Assembly: GCA_010093685.1 (NCBI GenBank)
Contig: MU006219.1
Span: 453,531 to 517,530, forward strand
DNA length: 64,000 bases
Direction: 5' to 3'
Source of the DNA: Ophiobolus disseminans
Lineage: Eukaryota > Ascomycota > Dothideomycetes > Pleosporales > Phaeosphaeriaceae
Each line of letters starts with the position of its first letter. Positions within the stretch are counted from its first letter, which is position 1. Under the pieces are notes generated by a model. The model did not search any database, was not told where the DNA came from, and saw only the letters and a list, made by a program, of their open reading frames with translations. Below are positions 55,351 to 64,000 of this stretch, piece after piece. A program made the translations under genes and the position numbers.

Positions 55351-56187
55351 TTGAAAGGGAAGCGTAAAGCCACCGATGCTGGGGAGGAACCAGCCAAACC
55401 CAAGAAAGCGCGTCGCAAAGCCAAAGACACACCAGAGGGGCCAGCCAAACCCAAGAAAAACAGCCGCGGCATGGATGAGTTCGCAAATCATATGCCATAT
55501 GCTTACAGAAAGAACATTAACAATTTCTTTGGGCAATTCAGCGGATATAAACACCCTGACTCCGATGACGACGGCGAGCCCGACGATGGCTTCGACGCCG
55601 CCGTGGAAGTGGAAGAGAAATACGAAGAACAAGTCGAGACCGTAGCAGAGCACCTTGCGCAAAAAATACATAACGGAGAACAAGTATCTACCGGCATCAT
55701 CATGGGCAATTGGACGCTGCACTCACCGGATTACCTCAACCTGCGCGAAGTCCAACACCGAGACATACAATCCATCATCGGCCCTTGCGACTTCCGCTAC
55801 TGGGTCTGCGGCAGCCTGCAAATCAACAACGCATCCGCGGACACGAGCGTCATTGGCACAGCTACTGTGGGCAAATTATTCCTCAATGGCTTCGAGGATA
55901 AATGCTGGCACGTCTATTCAAACGTTCCTGAGATGGCGTCGCTGGACGCGCAGGCGTGCCAGGCGGTGCGGCATATGCTTGTGCACAAGGATCGGCCGGA
56001 GTCTGCGGAGGAAGTTTTTGGGGAGAGGGAGGCGAGGGTGGGTGTGCTTTTCTTTGGGGAGGGGTGCTTGAAGATGAAGGTTCCGGGTATTCATCTTGGA
56101 GGCAAGGAACAGTGGAATAGGTGGATTACTTTGTATGGGGTTCGTGAGGTGGTTGAAGCACGCGTGGGGGGTGATGACACGCTCTAG
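55351..56187 (+). CDS. Lysine-rich protein of unknown function, 5' end unresolved
   Basis: The frame is open from 55351 to the TAG at 56185-56187, but it starts without ATG. The first in-frame ATG is at 55471 (MDEFANHMPYAYRKNINNFF), giving 238 aa. The upstream 40 codons are clearly protein-like and contain a duplicated basic element (EEPAKPKKARRKAKD, then EGPAKPKKN), so a small upstream exon with the true ATG probably exists. The folded part has a strong acidic patch (DSDDDGEPDD) and blocks such as ITLYGVREVVEARVG. I do not recognise the domain. The basic tail could bind nucleic acid. Confidence 0.55.
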   Translation: MKGKRKATDAGEEPAKPKKARRKAKDTPEGPAKPKKNSRGMDEFANHMPYAYRKNINNFFGQFSGYKHPDSDDDGEPDDGFDAAVEVEEKYEEQVETVAEHLAQKIHNGEQVSTGIIMGNWTLHSPDYLNLREVQHRDIQSIIGPCDFRYWVCGSLQINNASADTSVIGTATVGKLFLNGFEDKCWHVYSNVPEMASLDAQACQAVRHMLVHKDRPESAEEVFGEREARVGVLFFGEGCLKMKVPGIHLGGKEQWNRWITLYGVREVVEARVGGDDTL

Positions 56188-56419
56188 CCCCGGTCGCAGG
56201 CTATGAGACGTCACGTTCGCACAAGTACTTCGACGTCGCAAAATGTGCTATCTGTTAGAAGTCGGACATACTGCGATCCTCCGGACGTGTAGTTCTGCAT
56301 AGTCGAACCCGCCCCTCTACAACCAAACAACACCACCAGCCTCTCCTCGCCATCAACGAAAACCCTACCATACATTCTGCATCTCGATTCAGCCCCAGAC
56401 CAAAAGGAAAACCCCAAAC

Positions 56420-56542
56420 ATGGCCCAAGACTGCTGCATCAGCTGTGCACATTTTCAACTCAACGACGAAGACGCCGTGCCGCTCGCGACGGGGTTTCCA
56501 GATCCAGAGTCCTGTGCAAAGCTTTGTATGCGTATAGAATAG
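56420..56542 (+). CDS. Candidate 40-residue cysteine-rich small protein
   Basis: The ATG at 56420 is in a purine-rich context (CAAACATGG, near-ideal for fungi). The frame encodes MAQDCCISCAHFQLNDEDAV and ends CAKLCMRIE, with six cysteines in 40 residues and no secretion signal. The CC..C and C...C spacing could bind a metal. It may also be the first exon of a longer gene, because a GTATGC donor lies just before the stop, or it may be a chance frame. Confidence 0.25.
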   Translation: MAQDCCISCAHFQLNDEDAVPLATGFPDPESCAKLCMRIE

Positions 56543-57482
56543 ATACAGCGAGGTGTTGAGGCTGGTTAGATAGCTCTGGAGGCGAATTGATAAAACTTAA
56601 GACTGGTAAAAAGTATGAATTAGATTAAGATCAATCATCGTAGAATAGCTTGAGGAAGCGGAGGACTACGCATGCGCTGAAGATAGATTTTGTAGTTGTA
56701 CATTAGTATGAGCCGGTTAGAGGTTTAAAGTATGCTTGTATTGCTGTAAGAAGATGCTACACGATACACGATGAAAAAAATGTATCCAGCGAAGTGCTTC
56801 GCCGCATCATACTTTCACCAGAAGCAAAATCACTACGAATTCCATTACATGTTCTAGGTGACTTACGAGCCAAAACCTTAGCATCAAGGTTTTGAAACTA
56901 TCCAGTTGTTTTCGCGAGACCTGAAAAAAGGAACACAACATGTTAAGAACATGAGGTCTAAACTGTCGAATTCGGCCCAGGAATTAGCCACGCAAGGCTC
57001 AGCTACTTGGCTGGAGGTGACCTGAATATTACTGTCTGGCCAAGTGAGCACATTTCGCAAGTTAGTTCGATCTTGTTGGTGTGCACAAGGTAGTTATGTG
57101 GCAGTCTGGAAACACACAATGGTGTTAAAACCCGATGTTATTTGCAATTTGCCATCTCACCTTGGAAGCTACCTAGGTAGCTCACGTATCCTTCTCGTGC
57201 ATCCTCCACGGAGCGAGGAAGTCGCGAGTCAGTAAACATATCGTATTTGTGCGTTAGCGCAGTTTCTGAGTCGGGGTCGGACAAGATCGTTGATGTGTGA
57301 CTGAGAGGGCGGGCCAAAAGCACACTCGAATTTGGTGGGCATGCCCGGCTATAATGAGAGGAATTCACGGACCATGTTGCCAACAATCGTGGCTGGACTA
57401 AGCACCGCTTGGCACTTTGAGGTCCTGTCTTGCTTGACGCAATTGCGACCTTAAGATGATTATCAAATCCTATCGGCTCGAC

Positions 57483-57521
57483 ATGGGAATGTGGGAATGT
57501 GGGATTGTGGGATTGTGGTTC
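57483..57521. repeat. Short G-rich tandem repeat in the ABC-transporter upstream region
   Basis: Two GGGAATGT-type units followed by two GGGATTGT-type units in a row, about 560 bp upstream of the transporter ATG. It has four GGG runs, so a G-quadruplex is possible. Confidence 0.6.
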
Positions 57522-58076
57522 CAAGGTTGTCAGTTGAAAAATGGGAGGAAGTATAAATCGCATAAGCACTAATGTGCTCGAACTCGCTGATTCAGTGGAC
57601 TGTCGCAACCCGCGGGCGCCTAGCGGTGCTCAATACAGATCAGATCGATCGCCCAATGAGGCTGAAATGACGGGAATCGGAGTCGATTTAGTTGCTTGGC
57701 TGCATCCGTCGTGCGTATCGGCATCGATAATCGCCGACGCGAGGGCCAAGCCGCATTGGCATCAACGAAGCATGACATCAACACTTTTTTGCAACGCGAA
57801 GTTTAGTGTCGATAGTGGACGCGTTGAAAATGGATATTAACAGATTCTCACGCGCACATTCGTGCCACAGGGGTCCTCTTGTACTGCCCTTGGAAATCCC
57901 CACATCGTTCCGCCGTTGTGTTGTTGAACCAGCGACAAAACACGAAGAGCTGCAAACGGCTGCAACTTTGTGCGTCGGTCATAATTGCATAGCGCATTCG
58001 TTCCTGCAGGGTAATATTTTCTGGCACTTTTCGTTGACCGAATCTGACCAGATTCAGAGCACCATAAACATCCAGC

Positions 58077-61000
58077 ATGGCTTCGCGCCAGGAACTACCC
58101 ACACCTCTAGATGCTGATATTCCTGGAGGCTGGATAGAGACACCGGCAGATCTCAGTCGACACCAATCGTATGTGGGATCGCATTACAACTCAGAAGATG
58201 CCTCTGCATTGCAATTCGATACAGAAGACGTGCCTACGCCTCGCGCTACCGAATCGACACATACGACTTTCATCTCGAATACCTTTAATACGAGTAGCGG
58301 TAGTTATTATGGCGGAAGTGGAGCAGGTCTATTTTCAGACTCGAACCACAGCACTGTGGTACCGACACCTGAACCGGAGTCAGTCGTAGTACCAGATGCC
58401 AAGGACGCACGCACTGCACCAAACGCAGTACTGCCTGTCGAAGATCATGATGCACCACAGAACAAAGGCGTGCTAATTGCACCAGTGGATGTAGAGCCTC
58501 GCGAAGAAGAGATTATCGAAGAGCCTGTTGAGAAACTTGAGCCAGTCGAAAGCAACTCGTCCTACTCCGAAAACGACCAAAATAAAGGATTCGCCGCTAT
58601 CAAGCCAGCCGAAGCTACCGCTGCTAGGCCTCAACTGCAATCAAAGCAATCAAAACCTATGACTGAAGACGACCTCTTCCGCACGTTGTCGAGACGCAGG
58701 ACTAGCCAAGCTGGCTTGAGCAAGTCCAACACAAATGCAACTGGAACAAGCGGCGAGGAGGATGACGAGATCAACAATCTCATGTCCAAGATGTTTGGTC
58801 GCACACGGCAGGAGCACTCGGAAGAAGAGAAGACAAGACATCAGGGTGTGATCTTCAAGCACCTGACAGTCAAAGGCATGGGAATTGGTGCAGCTCTCCA
58901 GCCATCAGTTGGTGACTTCTTCTTGAACCCTTTCAGGTTCGGCAAAAACCTTGCCACCAAAGGCCCCAAGAAGACAGCTGGCAAGCCACCGGTGCGCACG
59001 CTTCTTGACGACTTCAGCGGTGTCATCAAGCCCGGTGAAATGCTTTTGGTGTTAGGCCGCCCTGGCTCAGGCTGCTCGACATTCCTCAAAATGATTGGTA
59101 ACCAAAGGTTTGGATTTGAGGAGATCACCGGAGATGTTACATACGGTGGTACAGATGCCAAAGAGATGAGCAAGAAGTACCGCAGCGAAGTTCTCTACAA
59201 TCCCGAGGATGACTTGCACTACGCCACGCTCAAAGTCAAAGAGACGCTCAAGTTTGCTCTGAAGACCAGAACACCAGGCAAGGAATCGAGGAATGAGGGT
59301 GAGACTCGCCAGTCGTATGTGCAAGAATTCCTCCGTGTTGTGACAAAGCTCTTCTGGATCGAACACACCATGAACACCAAGGTTGGCAATGAACTCATCC
59401 GAGGTGTGTCTGGAGGTGAGAAAAAGCGTGTCTCTATTGCTGAAGCGATGATCACCAAGGCATCCGTACAATGTTGGGATAACTCAACTCGTGGCCTCGA
59501 TGCTAGCACTGCTTTGGAGTACGTGCAAAGTCTGCGCTCCTTGACCAACATGGCTCAAGTGTCTACTGCAGTTGCCCTTTACCAGGCTGGAGAGTCACTA
59601 TACGATCTATTCGATAAAGTGCTGCTGATACACGAGGGTCGTTGCTGTTACTTTGGCCCTGCCGACAAGGCCGCGAAGTACTTCGAGAGCCTTGGGTTCA
59701 CGCGCCCAGAAAGATGGACGACAGCCGACTTCCTAACATCCGTCACTGATGACCATGAACGGCAGATCAAGGATGGTTACGAGGACCGTATACCCCGGAC
59801 CGGCGCGGCCTTCGGTGAGGCTTTTGCAAACAGCGAGCAAGCTCACAACAACTTGGCAGAAATCGATGAATTCTCCAAAGAGACCCAGCGACAAATTGAG
59901 GAGCGTCACGAAGCGCGCACCAAGGCGACCAAGAAGAAGAACTATACGATATCGTTCCCTGCCCAGGTCATGGCCTGCACTCGACGACAAGCACTCGTCA
60001 TGATTGGAGACCCGCAATCGCTCATCGGAAAATGGGGAGGTATCTTCTTCCAGGCTCTCATCGTCGGCTCGCTCTTCTACAATCTCCAGCCTACTGCTGC
60101 TGGAGCATTTCCACGTGGAGGTGTGATCTTCTTCATGTTGCTTTTCAATGCTCTTCTGGCCCTCGCGGAGCTCACTGCTGCTTTCGAAAGCCGTCCAATT
60201 CTCTTAAAACACAAGAGTTTCTCCTTCTACCGCCCAGCAGCATATGCGATCGCCCAGACTGTCGTTGATGTCCCGCTAGTCTTCATTCAAGTCGTCATCT
60301 TTGACGTCGTTGTCTATTTCATGGCCAACCTCCAGCGGACCGCATCGCAGTTCTTCATCTCGTTGCTGTTCCTGTGGATCATCACCATGACCATGTACGC
60401 ATTTTTCAGGGCCATTGGCGCGCTTGTAGGTTCCTTGGATGTTGCCACTAGGATCACTGGTGTCGCGATTCAAGCTCTCGTTGTTTACACAGGCTACCTC
60501 ATCCCGCCTAGCAAGATGCACCCATGGTTCTCTTGGCTTCGATGGATCAACCCCATTCAGTATGGGTTCGAAGGTCTGCTTGCAAACGAGTTCTCTGGTC
60601 TCCAGATACAGTGTGTACCTCCATTTATTGTCCCACAGATCCCAGGCGCTCAGCAGCAATATCAGTCGTGCGCTCTGCAAGGCAATACACCCGGTTCTTT
60701 GACTGTATCAGGAGATGACTACATCTCGGTTGCGTTCCAGTACTCACGATCACATCTGTGGCGCAATTTCGGGTTCATCTGTGCGTTTTTCATCTTCTTC
60801 GTCGCCTTGACTGCATTTGGTATGGAGATCCAAAAGCCCAACAAGGGTGGTGGCGCGGTCACCATCTACAAGCGAGGCCAGGTTCCAAAGACAGTGGAGA
60901 AGGAAATGGAAACAAAGTCATTACCCAAAGATGAGGAGAACGGCAACGCTGAGGCTGCTACCGAGAAGCACTCCTCCAGCGACAACGACGAGTCCAAAAA

Positions 61001-63050
61001 AACTGTAGAGGGTGTTGCCAAGAACGAGACCATCTTTACCTTCCAGAATATCAATTATACCATTCCATACGAGAAGGGAGACCGTACTCTCTTGGATGGT
61101 GTGCAAGGATATGTTAAGCCCGGCCAACTGACGGCGCTGATGGGCGCGTCTGGTGCAGGCAAAACCACGCTTCTCAACACGCTCGCTCAGCGCATCAACT
61201 TCGGCGTTGTCAGAGGAGACTTCCTCGTTGATGGTAAAATACTTCCGTCGTCTTTCCAACGATCGACTGGTTTTGCAGAGCAGATGGACGTGCACGAGTC
61301 GACAGCCACAGTACGAGAAGCGCTCCAGTTCTCAGCTCGCTTGAGGCAGCCAAAAGAGACTCCGATCCAAGAAAAGTACGACTATGTTGAGAAGATCATT
61401 GATCTGCTTGAAATGCGAAATATCGCTGGCGCGGCAATCGGTACCAGTGGCAATGGTTTGAATCAGGAGCAGCGCAAGCGACTCACTATCGGCGTTGAGC
61501 TAGCCAGCAAACCTGAGTTGCTTTTGTTCTTGGATGAACCCACTTCAGGTCTAGATTCTGGTGCGGCTTTCAACATCGTCCGCTTCCTGAGGAAGCTTGC
61601 CGATGCTGGACAAGCCATTCTTTGCACCATCCACCAGCCAAGCGCCGTCCTGTTTGAGCATTTTGATCAACTCCTCTTGTTGAAGTCTGGTGGTCGCACT
61701 GTCTACTTTGGTGAGCTCGGCCATGACTCTGCAACGATGCTGGAGTATTTCCACAACAACGGAGCGAAGAAATGCCCACCTAGAGAAAACCCAGCGGAAT
61801 ACATGTTGGAGGCGATAGGTGCTGGCAACCCCGATTACAAGGGCCAAGACTGGGGCGAGGTATGGCAGAAGTCTTCTGAGAACGAGAAGCTTGGAAAGGA
61901 GATCCAGGATATCATTTCCAAGCGTCGCGAAGCTGGCAAGAACCAGGAAGCCACCGATGACCGCGAGTACGCCATGCCGTACCCGCAGCAGTGGCTCACG
62001 GTCGTCAAACGATCGTTTGTGGCCATTTGGCGCGACCCTGAGTACGTTCTTGGAGTCACCTTGCTCCACATCTTCACCGGCTTGTTCAACGGGTTTACTT
62101 TCTGGAATCTGGGACAGTCGCAAATCGATATGCAGTCGCGTTTGTTCTCGATCTTTATGACTCTGACCATCAGTCCACCGCTTATCCAACAGCTACAGCC
62201 TCGTTTCATCAGCACACGATCCATCTACGAATCGAGAGAGGGTAGCGCAAAGATTTACTCGTGGACTGCTATGGTTTGGGGTACCATTCTGAGCGAACTA
62301 CCTTACCGAATTATTGCTGGCACCATCTACTGGTGCTGTTGGTACTTCCCGCCGGGTTTCCCGCGCGACACTTACACGGCCGCAAGTGTGTGGCTGTTCA
62401 TGATGCAGTTCGAGATATTCTACCTCGGATTTGGTCAAGCTATCGCTGCTTTCAGCCCGAACGAGTTGCTCGCATCTCTGCTTGTACCGCTGTTCTTCAC
62501 TTTTATCGTGTCGTTCTGCGGTGTTGTTGTTCCTTACGCCGGACTCGTTTCCTTCTGGCAATCCTGGATGTACTGGTTGACGCCGTTCAAGTACTTGCTT
62601 GAAGGTTTCCTCGCGCTTCTGGTCCAGGGGCAGCCCATTCAATGCGAGACGAGTGAGCTTGCGATATTCCCACCGCCACCAGGACAGTCTTGCGACGCAT
62701 ATGCTGGTCAGTACGCTCAGCAGGCCGGCGGTTACGTCCAGACGCAGCCGGATGGCAACTGCGGATTCTGTCAGTACGCCACTGGTGATGCTTTCGCTGC
62801 ATCTTTTAACGTGTTCCCGCGATACATCTGGCGTGATTTTGGTATGTCGATCTTCCCTCTCAACCTGCGAGCTCGCTAACCTTGCATTTTAGGCATCATG
62901 TGGGCCTACATCTTCTTCAATTTCGCTGTCGTGTTCATTTGCACATGGCTGTACCTCGGCGGCATTCGCAAGATCAAGAGCTTATTCAGCCCTGCCGCAA
63001 AGAAACAAAAGAAGGAGCAGAAGAGGACGCAGACTGGTGATGCGGCGTGA
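58077..63050 (+). CDS. Full-size ABC-G (PDR) transporter, SNQ2 type
   Basis: Exons 58077-62841 and 62893-63050 give 1640 aa. The order is NBD1-TMD1-NBD2-TMD2, the reverse topology of PDR pumps. NBD1 has the fungal-type degenerate Walker A (LGRPGSGCSTFLK, about residues 326-338), signature VSGGEKKRVSIAEA and a Walker B region QCWDNSTRGLDASTALEYVQ. NBD2 has a canonical Walker A (GASGAGKTTLLN, about 1022), a degenerate signature (LNQEQRKRLTIGVE) and Walker B LLLFLDEPTSGLDS. TMD2 carries ISTRSIYESREGSAKIYSWT, as in the Snq2 branch. The first 200 residues are a disordered acidic tail. The last exon adds the final helix and a Lys-rich end. Such pumps export xenobiotics, including azoles and plant phenolics, or secondary metabolites across the plasma membrane. 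Confidence 0.95.
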
Positions 63051-64000
63051 AACGCTGTGTAGACTTCGGGAAAACTCGTAGCGTGGGCCGCGGCCGGCTG
63101 TAATCTGGAGCGCTCGGAATGTGGGTCGATATTTGCTTGGTATTCCCCGCGAAACATCTCTTCGGGATCGCACGCATGGGGCATGGCGTTCAGGCGTGAA
63201 CTCTTTTCCTTTTACATTCGATTTCAATTTTCCTGTTCATGTATGTACCTACGAATTCTAATCAGAGCTTGTGCGATGAAATCTGAAGGATATAATCGAA
63301 ACCATACAAAATCGGCTCCATGGAAGATCACGAGATCAACTAAGTACTACCGTACGCCCGTGCATCTGTCAGTACCGCGGCTATGTACCTTCGATCCGTG
63401 ACAGTGACACAGGCTCGATTCCGTGTAACCCACAGTTCTGCGCGATTAATTCTGGGCGCAGTATCAGCTACCACGATGCTGGGCTGCTCGGCTTAAGGTC
63501 GCAATGATTTGACATGTACCGAGCTACTCCCTGGCCAGACGTTATCAATAGGTCGAAATGCCTCAGCTTTTCCGATGCACAGGAACAACGTGAGACTGCC
63601 GTCCGTCCGGAGCTGAGGTATGATTCGTGCTCGTTACCAGAGATGTTCCATCATTCGTGCAGGGGTGGCATGGATCATCCGAACTCACACGAGCTAGGAG
63701 TGGAATCGGAAGTCTTTGAGTGCACCGCCTCTTTGCAGCCGCTAACGAACATCGTGAACATCGGGAGGGCAGCCGAGCAGATGCACAGAGTGGAAAAGGA
63801 CAAAGCCGTGAATTGCCTTTAAGCAGAGTCCGAGCATCCAGGCGCCGAGGCTTCGTCACGATGGTCGCCATGTTCACACGCGAGCTGAAGAAATAGTGGT
63901 CTGCAGCCAATCGTGCAGTGACGAAAGGGAACACCCGCTTCCGGCGACGTGACGCAAAGCCTTTCTTACCCCACAGCAAATGATCAGCCGTCTGGGGTCC
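63051..64000. other. Right-edge intergenic sequence
   Basis: 950 bp after the transporter. The frames at 63514-63822 (plus) and 63563-63979 (minus) overlap each other and show no recognisable domain. I call nothing here. Confidence 0.45.

Larger units (their letters stand above)
56188..58076. other. Intergenic region of about 1.9 kb, upstream of the ABC transporter
   Basis: It contains one very short cysteine-containing frame (56420-56542) and, in the presumed ABC-transporter promoter, a short G-rich repeat (57483-57521). The minus-strand frame at 57138-57608 and plus frames at 57541 and 57806 have no recognisable product. Confidence 0.45.

Overview
The window is nuclear DNA of a filamentous ascomycete, most likely a Dothideomycete. 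The evidence is dense genes on both strands, short introns of about 45-60 nt with GTRNGT donors, CTAAC/CTGAC branch sites and YAG acceptors, HET-domain genes, a quelling-type Argonaute, an SNQ2-type ABC-G transporter and a fungal rhodopsin-like membrane protein. The class is inferred from overall gene style, not from a marker search.

Left part (1-41.4 kb) is mostly conserved housekeeping genes: a Btz-domain mRNP protein (cut by the left edge), a PNUTS-like PP1 regulator with TFIIS-N and CCCH domains, the ER-Golgi SM protein Sly1, a divergent HET protein, a universal-stress-domain protein, mitochondrial ribosomal protein uS7m, an Argonaute with a complete D-E-D-H site, a single-pass coiled-coil protein of unknown role, an aminotransferase, V-ATPase subunit a, a mitochondrial EngB-type GTPase head-to-head with the ATP synthase assembly factor Fmc1, a Nopp140/Srp40 nucleolar protein and the exocyst subunit Sec3. 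Exon structures were worked out by hand from reading frames and splice signals, and summed exon lengths are multiples of three for the resolved genes.

Middle part (41.9-50.6 kb) looks like an accessory island. It holds a HET gene and a kinase-like gene with a membrane-anchored C-terminal domain, each interrupted by one in-frame TAG, followed by about 3 kb with no recognisable gene. Right part (50.6-63.1 kb) holds a rhodopsin-like integral membrane protein with repeated DxGxLL motifs, a JmjC oxygenase (JMJD5/KDM8-like), a lysine-rich unknown protein and the ABC-G transporter.

The most unusual structure is in the aminotransferase gene (26.1-28.1 kb). Two related introns of 143 and 141 nt lie on either side of a 22-nt microexon. 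They resemble each other along their whole length, as introner-like elements do. The second one sits between the G and the T of the donor of another intron, so the frame is restored only if the inner intron is removed first: a [D1,2] spliceosomal twin intron (stwintron) whose inner intron is an introner copy.
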